A stretch of DNA of 64,000 nt, taken from the NCBI GenBank assembly GCA_012931725.1, contig CM022951.1, forward strand, positions 10,767,042 to 10,831,041. The letters are read 5' to 3'. Source of the stretch: Litsea cubeba (Eukaryota; Streptophyta; Magnoliopsida; Laurales; Lauraceae). Made by a program: the position numbers and the translations under genes. Below, piece by piece: positions 33,424 to 44,216 of the stretch. The stretch's first letter is position 1, and the number at the start of each line of letters is the position of its first letter. Below the pieces are notes generated by a model. That model worked only from the letters and a program-made list of their open reading frames with translations. It did not search any database and was not told where the DNA came from.

Positions 33424-35399
33424 TGTGAGGAGCAGGGGGTCGTTGTGGGGAAGCTAGATTCCCTCTAGATCTTTTTCTGAGAATGAGATCGCGGGTCGGT
33501 CGCGGCGAGCTCTTTTGGATGCCGGTCCGAGCTCGGCTTTCATCACCTCCTTCCTGTGCGATGCCCGCCTGGCCTCGGCGCGGGCCTGCGAGCCTCCACG
33601 AGACGAGGGAGAGGGAACTGAGGACGCCAGGTGGATCACGTTAATGATTTTTTCGGAATCCTCGCTGTCTGGATCCCGAGCCGTGCTCTGGTGAACTCGG
33701 CCCTCACTGCCACCAGCGTCTTCTGCCTTGACGAACTCTGGAATGCGGCCTTCGCCGGCTAGCCTCTCCAGGTATCACTTCAGAGACTTGCACTCCTCGG
33801 TCTTGTGCCCGTTACCTTTGTGGTAGGAGCAGTAGAGCTTGCTTCGGCTGCCGGAGGTGGGCTCATTCCTCAAAGGTGGAGGCCACTTGAAGAACGGTTT
33901 GGTCTTTATTTTGTTCATGATCTGGTATATCGGCTCCTTAAAGACGACATTTACGCCCTGACCGGCGTTGGTGGGAGGTCTGGGCCTCTAGGTGCCCCCA
34001 GATCGGGACGACGTAGGCTTCGCCGAATTAGCGGCCCAGGCCTGCTTGGGCTCCTGCTTCTGAAAGGGCCTCCCGCCTCTCTGCCGAGGCTGGTTGCTCT
34101 TCTGCCCGGGCCCCGGGCTTTCATCCTCTTCCCGGGCCTGGATTTCATCTTCCTCCCGGGCGACAAAGCGCTTTATCCGGGACATTAACGCCGGCATGGA
34201 TTCTGGGGGGTCTCCGACCAAGTCCTTCCGGAGGTCGTGGCCGGGGATCAGGGCATGTTGGAAGGCAAAGATTGCTATTTCCTCCCTAGTGCCCTCGATC
34301 TGGCTGTAAACCGCCCAGAATCGTTGGGCGAACTTGGCAAGGCTCTCGCCCTGCTTCATTCTCAGGGCGAGAAGGTCCCCCTCTGTCTTGGGGACGATGC
34401 TGTAGGCTTGGAACTTCTTTAAGAAGGAGAGCTGGAGCTCCTTCCAACTCGAAACTGACTTCTCTGGGAGGGCGCAGAACCACTTCAGAGGGAGGTAGCC
34501 CAAACTGGAGGAGAAGATCTTGCAGTTGAGGTGGCCCTCGTTCCCCCAGATGGACATCTTTTGGGAGAAGTGACGGAGGTGAGCGGATGGGTCGGACAGT
34601 CCGTCGTAAGGGACGAACCGCGGGACAGAGAACTTTTTTGGCAAGGGGGTCCGTTCAATGTCTCGCGTGAAGAGTAAGGCCCCCAGGTCGGTATGGCCAC
34701 AGATTTGTTTTTGGTCCCGCACGTCCAGGTTGTGCTGAAGAGCCAACCTGACGCGTTTGTCGAATCGCTCCTGCTCGTCGTCCTTCTCCGGTGTCTGCGC
34801 TCTCGGCCTTCGCTTGGAGTGGTTCGGGCTGTGATGGCTATGGGCTCGGCCATCGCGGCTATGATGACTTCGACTGTTGCTTGAGCCTTCATCATGGATC
34901 TGGCTTCGCTTGTGGTCCAGATGGTCTCTCAGATCCTCACGAGGAGGCTGGGCTGCCCTGCTCTGGGCGTCCCTCTTCTTGCCCTGAGGATCATAGACCT
35001 ACCTCAACGAGGCAGTTTGCGTTGCCCTCAGTTGCTGCTGGAGCTCGCGGATTAACCGCTCCAGCTTCTGAAGGAGAGCGTTTTGAGCTGCGACATCTCC
35101 TCCAGCGGCAGGAGGTTGAACGCGGCGCGTCTCTTCTACGGCCACGGCTTTATCTTTGCGAGGACGCTCATGCCAACGCTCGTCGCGTCGGGGTGGCGTG
35201 ACTTCGTCTGCTGAGAGCGAGGCCTCGAGTCCCTATTGGAGGGGGACCTCGACGTAGAGCTGCGAGCCTAAGCGGCCCTCGCCTGCAGACGTACCATGCA
35301 CCGTTCGGGACCGCCCTTGAGGAGGGACGTCCGTCGACGGTGCGGCTGCTCGAGCACTGCTCTCGAGGATTCTCCGCCCTTCCTAGCTTTCGGAGGCAT
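33424..35399 (-). pseudogene. gag: G1 Gag and Gag-protease linker
   Basis: The ATG at 35399 (MPPKARKGGE) matches the start type of G2 gag. A frame break soon follows, and another lies near 34750. The Retrotrans_gag core PRFVPYDGLSDPSAHLRHF, LPLKWFCALP and LALRMKQGESLAKFAQRFW is in 33988-34746. A zinc-knuckle-like CSYHKGNGHKTEECKSLK is readable near 33780-33840 beyond a stop at 33988. Confidence 0.88.
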
Positions 35400-35442
35400 G
35401 ATTTCTGGGAGATTGAGAAGGCTGGGAAGGTTGGGATATACT

Positions 35443-35460
35443 TTCCCACAGACGGCGCCA
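35443..35460 (-). promoter_or_regulatory. G1 primer-binding site
   Basis: The minus strand reads TGGCGCCGTCTGTGGGA 2 nt from the LTR end, identical in type to that of G2. Confidence 0.9.
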
Positions 35461-35462
35461 AT

Positions 35463-36349
35463 TGTAGGTGCAGAAAATAACGACCCACAATAACTGGGGT
35501 GCCTTAGAGGACTTATCCAAAGTGGTGAAGATTAGGTACCGTCCGAAAGCCTGAAAGGGAAGAGCAAACGGCCAGAGGACCCTGGCCTGGGCGGCGCAAG
35601 GCTCTCCAATGCCAAAGTCAGTGAATGAACTGGAGCAATGGAAGGAGAGGAAGAAGAGAGACAGAGTAACGGCTCTTTCTGTTGGATTGTGCATACCTTG
35701 CATGTGGTATGAGGCTCTATTTATAGAGGCTTGGGTCGTATCTTTGGATGATATCTTGGCGCGGGTCCCATGACTTGACTGGAAGTCATGATCAGCCCAC
35801 AAAGTAATTAATGCGGTCCATTCCAGCTCACTTTGCAGTTAATGCCAGTCGGATCAGCCCACATCGCATTAAATGTGCGTCTTGTTGGGCCAGATCGTGT
35901 TGGACGCCTTTGGCGGTAGGGGTACCGTCGGATCCGCCCTCGGGCCTTGCCCTGATTTGGCTTCAGCCGCTGGATGCCGCCCTGTCAATGATCTGGCGAA
36001 GATTGTGGACGGCCGGATGTCGCATCTGTCTCACTAGCTCGCGCCCCTATTCCTCCACGTGCCTGATGACGTGGGGGACGAGGGTCGCGAGTGGAGGTTC
36101 TTTCCTGCTTCGGCTTTCGTCCCTGTTCCTTCGGCCGAGGTGGAGCTTTCAGCCGAGGTGGGCACCTGGGGTAGCCGAGCTCGGCGCTAGCAGCCCGGAC
36201 CGGCTTGACTTCGGCCGGGGCCCTTGTCCTGGTAGCCAAGGTGAGTCTGGTGCCACGTGGGCGGCACGCGGATGGCACGTGAGAATGCTTAGTCTCACCT
36301 GATGGCTGTGATTAGCGTAATCCTGGAGCTCTGGAAATCTCCCCACACA
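35463..36349 (-). repeat. G1 5' LTR (887 bp)
   Basis: Plus-strand ends are TGTAGGTGCAG and CCCCACACA. It shares start, end and internal blocks (such as GGCTCTCC next to AAGTCAGT) with the G2 LTR, indicating related families. Confidence 0.88.
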
Positions 36350-37390
36350 GTTACTACCTGGACTTGAGACATTTTTTTGATTAACATAAGGGCACCTAGC
36401 TTTGATGTGACCAGCATATAGACATTCTGAGCAAGGAAAATTCTCATACAAAACTTCAACCTCTACTTCTCCATCGCCCTCGATCTTGACCTGGAGTGAG
36501 TTGGGCCCTTGCTTAGCTACGTCCATAATAATGAGAACCCTGACATAGGATAAAATCCTTTGGGTTGCAGTGGTGTCATCAAGACGGAGGGGATCCCCAA
36601 TAGAGTTAACGATTGAGAAGAGAATATCTCTGCTCCAGCAATGGTATGAGACTCGTTTCAACCAAATCCAAACTGGAGTGACTGCAGGCCAAGGATAATC
36701 ATCCTGACTAGGAGTTCAAGGGAGTAAGAGCTTCTTCTTTTTCATGAGGAGGGGGCTTTGGTTCACAAGACTGTCCCTATCTATTGATGAGTTAGACCTA
36801 AATAAAAAAATGACCCTTCTCCGTAAGAGAGATCAGACAGGGCCTAGATAGTTTCCAGGTTGATTTAACCCTTTATTCAAGCCATTCCAACGATGGCCTT
36901 TTGCCCACTAACCGACCAATAGCTGAGAAAGTGAAAGATTCCTTTTTATTAGCAACCATCTAGAGAGGGAGGATTTTGAGTAAGAGTTTCCCGTTTTCCC
37001 ACGTAGAAGGTGGATAAGCAGTATGGGGTGGGAGAACTATTATACCTGAGAAAAGGCTTGCGCAGGACTCCGAGTGGGGTTTGGATGAAGGAGCTAAACC
37101 ATGGGGCTGACCAATGGAAGTTCTGAGGAGGTTGTCGAGGTGCTTTTGAAGAAGCTGTAGCTGGCTCGTATCCCATTGGATAGAGAGAGAGGTGGCTGTG
37201 GCAGCTGATGGGAGAGGAAGGTCGGATGGAGGCAGAGGGGCTGATGAAGGCGGGGGCGCTGGTGGATCTAATGGAGTAGTAGAGGGACCTGGGTCTGGAT
37301 CTGGAGATCCTAAGGTGGAAAATCTATAGGATTGGGGGATAATTTGCTCGTTTGGTAATTTTATCGTGAAATAAAGATAAAGCAAAGCAT
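36350..37390 (-). pseudogene. LINE ORF1 fragment (DUF4283 and CCHC zinc knuckle)
   Basis: Nucleic-acid-binding ORF1 of a plant L1-type LINE. It is readable in pieces: an N-terminal Pro-rich part (36960-37385), SFTFSAIGRLVGKRPSLEWL, then VTPVWIWLKRVSYHCWSRD and DPLRLDDTTATQRILSYVRV. The knuckle PCSECLYAGHIKARC is intact. Stops and frameshifts intervene. It ends at the G1 LTR (36349), and ORF2 is not seen here. Confidence 0.82.
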
Positions 37391-38296
37391 CAAATCAAGG
37401 AAGAACTAAATAGAAGTGGGTTATGATGGTATTTTATATTTAGTTATTTGCTATTGAGTCTTTTTGACTTTTTGTATTAAAAAAGTGGAGTTTTTTTTTG
37501 TCCTTTTTAGAGAAAGGAGGTTGTTTTCTGCCTTTTTTTTGAAAAGTAGGAGGGAATTGTGAAAAAGTGTACTTTTGATGTTACCCCTAGTCTGAAAGAT
37601 GAAGGCTTCACTTGATTTTTACTACACTAGTAAAGTGCAAACGGGCCCGGGTTCGAATTGGGGATTTCGAGGAAAGGGAAAGTGGAGACAGAGGCCATTT
37701 GGAACCGATGAGAACACGTTGGGATTCAAACATCAAAGATTCATGTTCAAATAAGCTCTGCTAAATGATCATTAAATAGGTAAAGGATGAAGGAAATAAG
37801 GAACTAATGCAGGAGACGACTTTCTCATATGTACTTGCACATTGCACGTTACAGATCAATGTCGTATGTTGTGGGACCTCGTGAAACTCAAGGAGGGCAC
37901 CGCCTTTGGTGACGGCCTGAATGCTCGCTCTTGCAGAAGCTCGTGCACAAGAGAAGATCTTCCCTAATGTAGGTGCCGTGCTAACTTCTCATAGGATTTG
38001 AATTATTAGGGTAGTGGCTAGTCGCGGTACAGAATACAATGACTTTAGACTCTGGGATGTGACAACACTCATTTCCAACCTTCTCTAGTTTCTTTTTCTA
38101 TTGTAGGGGAGATAATTTGATGGTTATTTTTGAAAACTCATATTTATTTATTTAAAATATTAATGATTTTTTGAAATAAAATTCATACAATTCTTATGTA
38201 TGCAATTACATGAAAAGGAGAATGTACAATAAAGAAGTTGTGGATATATAGTCATCCCTCCTTCCTTAATTAAGTGATATGTGAAATGGAACATAC
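37391..38296. other. No gene recognised; expected kinase exons absent
   Basis: The remaining kinase exons of the receptor gene should lie here on the minus strand, but no APE, HRD or DFG-like sequence was found. The content is AT-rich with one GC-richer patch (37850-37990). Confidence 0.6.
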
Positions 38297-38466
38297 CTTA
38301 TAAACGGGTCCGAAACCCCCCTTTCCTAGCAAATTTGATTCTGAGAAGTTATTTGTGGCAGCTGCTATGACACTAACATTAAATAATAGCAACTCTGAAC
38401 CTTTACCATTCTCTTCAATATCATTGTCATTCAACACATTATCATGTCTGTCATTCATCTCACAAC
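38297..38466 (-). pseudogene. Receptor kinase exon 3: juxtamembrane and kinase glycine loop
   Basis: Acceptor AG and donor GT flank a 170-bp exon. It encodes GSELLLFNVSVIAAATNNFS and then NLLGKGGFGPVYK, the ATP-binding loop of subdomain I. Phase joins correctly to exon 2. The catalytic lysine and everything after it are absent. Confidence 0.88.
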
Positions 38467-38592
38467 CTATAAATCACAACATAGAATTTTAAATTCCTTA
38501 CCAATTAGCAAAAAAATAATACATAGAATTTTAAAAAATTATTGAAACTTAAATATGGTTGTTATCATATCAACTAAATGACTAATCCATAC

Positions 38593-38721
38593 CTTTTGCC
38601 TTCCTCCACCAGCAGTAGCCACACAAGACAAATAAAAGCAACCCTAAAATGATAGTTAATAGAGTGACTAGTAGCTTCTTCTTGCCTTGCAAACCTTTTG
38701 AATATTCGATGGCACTTCCAT
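38593..38721 (-). pseudogene. Receptor kinase exon 2: transmembrane segment
   Basis: A 129-bp exon between AG and GT. It encodes YSKGLQGKKK, a hydrophobic span LLVTLLTIILGLLLFVLCGY and the WWRKAK stop-transfer sequence. Confidence 0.9.
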
Positions 38722-39686
38722 CTAGAAGAAAATTATCTCAATCAATAATAAGAAATAAGTGTTTGATTGTATCCATTCTACATTTTCCATTAAAGAATAT
38801 ATACTAATATAATTTGTAAAAAATCTTTATATTTGTATTCACTTCTTTCACACTTGTTCCTATATAACAAATTGCATTTGACTTTATAAGGTTCACAATT
38901 GAAGAAAGTAAAATCAACGGGCCGATGTATTCCCTAGATACCAAAAGTCCATAAATTCTGATCTATCCATTAGAATTTTTTAAAGGTATAATTGATTTTT
39001 TTTTTAAACTTCCAAACATGGAAAAAACCCTACTAGACAAGAATTAGAGCACCATCACTCCTAGCTAGGACCACGCCTAGTAAGGTGACAAACTACGTCT
39101 AAGAGGGTCCAGATACAAAAGAAAAAGAAAAAGAAACAAAAGAATACTTTTTGGCCCATAAGTCAAATCATCAATAAAGAACCTCTCCTTACCCCACGGT
39201 AAGGAGTTGGGTTCTTATTGGGAAAGTTGTCTTTAACCCCCACCTCCCCCTCTATATATTCCCGCATGTGTATATGCGGGCTTTATTCCCACTTTGATGG
39301 GCTTCCATGCCGGGTGTATCGGGCTTTGTTCTCACTTTGTGGGCTTCTTTCTCGGGTGTACCGGGCTCTATATAATAAAAAATTAAAAAAAATAAGTCCC
39401 AGCCACTGTAGGTCGGGTACCAAAAAAAAAAAAATGTGTCAAGTCGTCAATACAAAATTAATTAAGGGATCTAGTATATAGAAATTTTTGATTTTCCTGG
39501 TAGATGACAAAGGCTAAGAGATGCAAAAGCAAGACACCCAGGTCTTATCCCATTCAGCTACTCAGTGATCAAGCATTAATGAGCAAATAGGTTAACTCAA
39601 AGTTATTGTGCCACCGACCCAATCCAGCAAAAGAAAGAAAAGAAAATAGAGAGATGATATTTAAAATAAGCAGGAGTCTTGCTCAC
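38722..39686 (-). other. Receptor kinase intron 1 with repeat-like insertion
   Basis: About 1 kb between donor (39685-39686) and acceptor (38722-38723). At 39255-39480 a block contains two similar units (GGGCTTTATTCCCACTTTG and GGGCTTTGTTCTCACTTTG, each followed by a CGGGTGTACCGGGC-like end) and A-rich tails. It could be a SINE-like insertion, but I cannot identify it. Confidence 0.55.
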
Positions 39687-39788
39687 TCAGCTCAGAAGCA
39701 GCCACACGTGTGTATAGATCCTGCCCTCCATCAGAATACACCTTAAGGTCGAGTAATTCGCCATCCCACATCAGACAACCATGGTCTC
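39687..39788 (-). pseudogene. Receptor kinase exon 1b: end of PAN domain
   Basis: In frame with exon 1a across the TSD. It encodes HGCLMWDGELLDLKVYSDGG then QDLYTRVAASEL, the diagnostic PAN-domain end in this family. Donor GTGAGC follows. Confidence 0.9.
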
Positions 39789-40540
39789 TGTAAGTGCACA
39801 AAAATTCACGGACCCGGGGGGGTGGTGTTCTTGCGACTCACTGAGGAGGACGAAGACTGAGGCTCCCCGTCTCCTCGCTGATGATGGGAGAACCGATGCC
39901 TGAGAACCTGGAAGAGGGAGAAGAAACAGGTCAGAGGACCCTGGCTGTGGGCAGCGCAGGGCTCTCCGATGTCTAAGTCAGTATGAGTACTGGACAGTAG
40001 GAGGAGATTTTGGGGGAGAAGGCGATACCAGTGGTTCTCCCGGACGGGGGAGAGACTGTCCCCTTGCAGTTCTGGTTTGGCCCCTTTTATTGGGGAGGAG
40101 AGGGGACAAGGAGGTGACCCTGTCAGGGAGCTATCCCATCGTGACATGTCGTGTCGCATCGGGCCATACCCGGGCGTCTGTGGACGCCGTTCTGTCAGAG
40201 GACGTGGGCGGCATGGGAGGCTCTGTCAGAGAGTATGGGCGTGCCCTTGTCTTGTCGCGCGTGCTCTATCGTGCTTAAGTGTCCAAGGGTGGACAGCTGT
40301 CAGGCCCTACCTTGGCTAGCCCTGACCGAGGTCGAGGTGTGACGCTGAGGTCGGGGAGCCGAGGGCGGAAGCCGAGGGCGGGAAGCCGAGGTGAGGCTTT
40401 TGCCGAAGTGGGAGCACTTGGCCGAGCAGGCGGAGCGCGGACGTTTGAGATGAGCTTTGCCGAGGTGGATTAGCCGGCGCGGCAGCACGGGATGGAGAAT
40501 CAGGCCAGTTATCCGGTGAGCTAGGAAATATCCCCACACA
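39789..40540 (-). repeat. G2 3' LTR
   Basis: Plus-strand ends TGTAAGTGCAC and TCCCCACACA. Near identity with 43464-44216 marks a very recent insertion. Confidence 0.96.
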
Positions 40541-40557
40541 ATAGCCCCCCAGCTTCT
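40541..40557 (-). other. G2 polypurine tract
   Basis: The minus strand reads AGAAGCTGGGGGGCTAT directly before the 3' LTR. Confidence 0.85.
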
Positions 40558-40714
40558 GAGCTCAATAGACTGCTCTTTGAGGTCAGAAGGTAAGTATCAT
40601 GGAGGATGACTGGCTGGCAATGGACCAGAGCTAGAGGTCGGCATCACTGCTAAGCTGTAACAGGGTGCTTCTGCCGAGCTGGAGAGCCACACAACTGCCG
40701 AACTGGAGAATGGG

Positions 40715-42110
40715 TACCGAGATGCGCTAATGGAGATCCCACTGGCTCTTCACCAGGGGCCTGTGCCGGGCATCGGGCGCGTGGCCGAGATGCGCCTGCC
40801 GCACGCAATGGAGATCCCTCCGGCTCTTCACCAGGGGCCTGTGCCGGGCATCTGGCGCGTGGCCGAGATGCGCCTGCCGCACGCAATGGAGATCCCTCCG
40901 GCTTGTCACCAGGGGCCTGTGCCGGGCATCGGGCGCGAGGGCCGAGATGCGCTGCCGCACGCAATGGAGATCCCACTGGCTCGTCACCAGGGGCCTGTGC
41001 CGGGCATCTGACGCGTGGCCGAGATGCGCCTGCCGCACGCAATGGAGATCCCACTGGCTCGTCACCAGGGGCCTGTGCCGGGCATCTGGCGCGTGGCCGA
41101 GATGCGCCTGCCGCACGCAATGGAGATCCCACTGGCTTGTCACCAGGGCCTGTGCCGGGCATCTGGCGCGAGGGCCGAGATGCGCCTGCCGCACGCAATG
41201 GAGATCCCACTGGCTCGTCACCAGGGGCCTGTGCCGGGCATCTGGCGCGAGGGCCGAGATGCGCCTGCCGCACGCAATGGAGATCCCACTGGCTCGTCAC
41301 CAGGGGCCTGTGCCGGGCATCTGCGCGAGGGCCGAGATGCGCCTGCCGCACGCAATGGAGATCCCACTGGCTCGTCACCAGGGGCCTGTGCCGGGCATCT
41401 GGCGCGAGGGCCGAGATGCGCCTGCCGCACGCAATGGAGATCCCACTGGCTCTGTCACCAGGGGCCTGTGCCGGGCATCTGGCGCGAGGGCCGAGATGCG
41501 CCGTGCCGCCGCAATGGAGATCCCACTTGGCTCGTCACCAGGGGCCTGTGCCGGGCATCTGTGCGCGAGGGCCGAGATGCGCCTTGCCGCACGCAATGGA
41601 GATCCCACTGGCTCGTCACCAGGTGGCCTGTGCCGGGCATCTGGCGCGAGGGCCGAGATGCGCCTGCCGCACGCAATGGAGATCCCACTGGCTCGTCACC
41701 AGGGGCCTGTGCGGGCATCTGGCGCGAGGGCCGAGATGCGCCTGCCGCACGCAATGGAGATCCCACTTGGCTCGTCACCAGGGGCCTGTGCCGGGCATCT
41801 GGCGCGAGGGCCGAGATGCGCCTGCCGCACGCAATGGAGATCCCACTGGCTCGTCACCAGGGGCCTGTGCCGGGCATCTGGCGCGAGGGTCGAGATGCGC
41901 CTGCCGCACGCAATGGAGATCCCACTGGCTCGTCACCAGGGGCCTGTGCCGGGCATCTGGCGCGAGGGCCGAGATGCGCCTGCCGCACGCAATGGAGATC
42001 CCACTGGCTTGTCACCAGGGGCCTGTGCCGGGCATCGGGCGCGAGTGCCGAGATGCGCCTGCCGCACGCAATGGAGATCCCACTGGCTCGTCACCAGGGG
42101 TACGAAGCTC
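40715..42110. repeat. 79-bp tandem array, 18 copies, inside G2
   Basis: The landmark AATGGAGATCCCACTGGCTC (or close variant) recurs at 40729, 40807, 40885, 40963, 41041, 41119, 41197, 41276, 41354, 41433, 41513, 41595, 41675, 41753, 41833, 41912, 41991 and 42070, a mean spacing of 78.9. Because 79 is not a multiple of 3, long frames on both strands are by-products that change sequence from unit to unit. First copies differ (CCTCCGGCT), and later ones are nearly identical. Confidence 0.97.
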
Positions 42111-42330
42111 TGGACGACTAGTGGCGGCAGAGGACCGTGCGATCAAGGCTGACAGCAGAGGACCGTGCCGTCATGACGGTAGAGGGTCGTACGATCGAAG
42201 CCGACAGTAGAGGGTCGTACCGACGTCGTCGCAGCTGACGGCGCCATCGAAGCTGACAGTAGAGGACCGTGCCGCCAAGAATGACGGTAGAGGGTCGTGC
42301 GATCAAAGCTGACGGGCGGTCGAAGCTGAA
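42111..42330. repeat. Second, degenerate short repeat array in G2
   Basis: Units like GACAGTAGAGGGTCGTACGA and GACAGTAGAGGACCGTGCCG recur about six times at variable spacing of about 25-45 bp. Confidence 0.8.
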
Positions 42331-42345
42331 AAATGATTGGAGGCT

Positions 42346-43413
42346 TCAGCAGCCCCCCGAGCTGGAGGAGACTTCTGTCATGGAGGCGTCCGCCGAGATG
42401 GACGCTGCCGCGGAGCTGGAGGCATCCGCCGAGATGGAGGCGTCCGCCGAGATGGACGCTGCTGCGGAGCTGGAGGCATCCGCCGAGATGGAGGCGTCTG
42501 CCGAGGTGGACGCTGCCTGTTGATTGCCATTGAAATACTTCTGGGCTCGGGTTTCGTCTGCTTCTTGCCTGACGAACTGGTTTACCCTTGTCATCAGCGC
42601 TGCCATAGTGACCACGGGATGCATGACCAGGTCCCTTCGAAGCTCGTTGCCTGGCAGGAGGGCTTGTTGGAAAGACAGGATCGCTATTGCATCTGTAGTA
42701 TCCTCGATCTGGCTGTAGACAGTCCAGAACCTTTTGGCGAACTGCGTGACGCTCTCGGCCTGCTTCATTCTGAGGGCCATCAGGTCGGCGATCGATCTGG
42801 GGATGACCCTGTGAGCTTGGAACTTCGTCATGAAGGAATTCCGGAGCTGCTGCCAACTTTTGATTGATCCTTGGGGGAGTGCGCAGAACCACTTTAGGGG
42901 GAGGTCCCCGAGGCTGGAGGAGAAGACTCTGCAGTTTAGGTGGCCTGCATCGCTCCACACCGACATCCTCTGAGTGAAGTGCCGGAGGTGTGCTGCTGGA
43001 TCCGAGGTTCCGTCGTAAACGACGAACCTCGGGATTTTGAAGTCTTCGGGAAGGGGGAAGCTCCTGATCTCTGGAGAGAGGGGAGATGTGCCGAGACCGT
43101 CAGAGTTTGGCCGAACTCGAGCGAAACCGGCAGCCTCCAAGTTTTGTCGTACTGCTTGCTCGATGCGTCGATCAAGCCACTTTCTGATGTCGTGGTTGTT
43201 GTCCGGAGCTTGGTTGCTTCTGTTGTCCTTCAGGGTGCGCCTTTTGGAAGGTGGAGTCGAGGTTGAACCCTTAGAGGATGAACCCGACTGAGTACCCTGT
43301 TGTTGGACGCTTGTTGGATTAGATCTTGCTCCTGACCTTTCCCGGTGGGGGACCGTCGGCAGCTGTGTCGACAGTGTCAGCGGTTCCTTTCCCTTTCTGG
43401 TTCTCCGAGGCAT
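42346..43413 (-). CDS. gag: G2 Gag (intact, 355 residues)
   Basis: Capsid-type structural protein. ATG at 43413 (MPRRTRKGKEP) follows the primer site by about 30 nt. The Retrotrans_gag core includes PRFVVYDGTSDPAAHLRHF, LPLKWFCALPQGS, ALRMKQAESVTQFAKRFW and LSFQQALLPGNELRRDL, colinear with G1 Gag. The C-terminus becomes a Ser/Ala/Asp repeat (SISADASSSAAA type, 42375-42525) made of in-frame 15-, 18- and 21-nt units. No zinc knuckle and no pol domain follow. It is the only large uninterrupted transposon gene in the window. Confidence 0.93.
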   Translation of the reverse strand: MPRRTRKGKEPLTLSTQLPTVPHRERSGARSNPTSVQQQGTQSGSSSKGSTSTPPSKRRTLKDNRSNQAPDNNHDIRKWLDRRIEQAVRQNLEAAGFARVRPNSDGLGTSPLSPEIRSFPLPEDFKIPRFVVYDGTSDPAAHLRHFTQRMSVWSDAGHLNCRVFSSSLGDLPLKWFCALPQGSIKSWQQLRNSFMTKFQAHRVIPRSIADLMALRMKQAESVTQFAKRFWTVYSQIEDTTDAIAILSFQQALLPGNELRRDLVMHPVVTMAALMTRVNQFVRQEADETRAQKYFNGNQQAASTSADASISADASSSAAASISADASISADASSSAAASISADASMTEVSSSSGGC

Positions 43414-43442
43414 GGTGTTTGGGAAGATGGCTTTTTGTAGCG

Positions 43443-43461
43443 TTTCCCACAGACGGCGCCA
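43443..43461 (-). promoter_or_regulatory. G2 primer-binding site
   Basis: The minus strand reads TGGCGCCGTCTGTGGGAAA, next to the LTR end. Confidence 0.92.
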
Positions 43462-43463
43462 AT

Positions 43464-44216
43464 TGTAAGTGCACAAAAATTCACGGACCCGGGGGGGTGG
43501 TGTTCTTGCGACTCACTGAGGAGGACGAAGACTGAGGCTCCCCGTCTCCTCGCTGATGATGGGAGAACCGATGCCTGAGAACCTGGAAGAGGGAGAAGAA
43601 ACAGGTCAGAGGACCCTGGCTGTGGGCAGCGCAGGGCTCTCCGATGTCTAAGTCAGTATGAGTACTGGACAGTAGGAGGAGATTTTGGGGGAGAAGGCGA
43701 TACCAGTGGTTCTCCCGGACGGGGGAGAGACTGTCCCCTTGCAGTTCTGGTTTGGCCCCTTTTATTGGGGAGGAGAGGGGACAAGGAGGTGAACCCTGTC
43801 AGGGAGCTATCCCATCGTGACATGTCGTGTCGCATCGGGCCATACCCGGGCGTCTGTGGACGCCGTTCTGTCAGAGGACGTGGGCGGCATGGGAGGCTCT
43901 GTCAGAGAGTATGGGCGTGCCCTTGTCTTGTCGCGCGTGCTCTATCGTGCTTAAGTGTCCAAGGGTGGACAGCTGTCAGGCCCTACCTTGGCTAGCCCTG
44001 ACCGAGGTCGAGGTGTGACGCTGAGGTCGGGGAGCCGAGGGCGGAAGCCGAGGGCGGGAAGCCGAGGTGAGGCTTTTGCCGAAGTGGGAGCACTTGGCCG
44101 AGCAGGCGGAGCGCGGACGTTTGAGATGAGCTTTGCCGAGGTGGATTAGCCGGCGTGGCAGCACGGGATGGAGAATCAGGCCAGTTATCCGGTGAGCTAG
44201 GAAATATCCCCACACA
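43464..44216 (-). repeat. G2 5' LTR
   Basis: Same ends as the 3' LTR. It lies in the same orientation as the receptor gene, so it is read through from exon 1a. Confidence 0.96.

Larger units (their letters stand above)
29534..36349 (-). mobile_element. G1: Ty3/gypsy Tat-lineage LTR retrotransposon, decayed, 3' end lost in the gap
   Basis: On the minus strand: 5' LTR (35463-36349), a primer site TGGCGCCGTCTGTGGGA, gag, protease, RT, RNase H, a second archaeal-type RNase H, integrase. The extra RNase H and the domain order place it in the Tat clade. Several stops and frameshifts interrupt the polyprotein, and RT has an altered catalytic motif. No 3' LTR is visible before the gap. The base run after the 5' LTR, GTTAC (36350-36354), should be one TSD copy. 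It sits in a LINE ORF1 fragment. Confidence 0.92.
39789..44216 (-). mobile_element. G2: gag-only gypsy-type LTR retrotransposon (TR-GAG-like)
   Basis: LTRs of 752 and 753 bp (39789-40540 and 43464-44216) differ by one substitution and one 1-bp indel. Perfect TSDs GTCTC lie at 39784-39788 and 44217-44221. The primer site TGGCGCCGTCTGTGGG and a polypurine tract (40541-40557) are intact. The interior encodes one Gag and then tandem repeats; protease, RT and integrase are absent. It matches the class described as TR-GAG elements. G1-like relatives could supply enzymes, since LTRs, primer site and Gag are similar. Confidence 0.95.

Noticed and set aside
40715..42110. Possible CRISPR-like array
   Set aside because: Repeats are contiguous 79-mers with no unique spacers, inside a plant LTR element.
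40903..42210. Long open frames (up to 435 codons) on both strands across the 79-bp array
   Set aside because: They arise from a GC-rich tandem repeat whose unit is not a multiple of three. The same DNA is open in several frames and has no domain.
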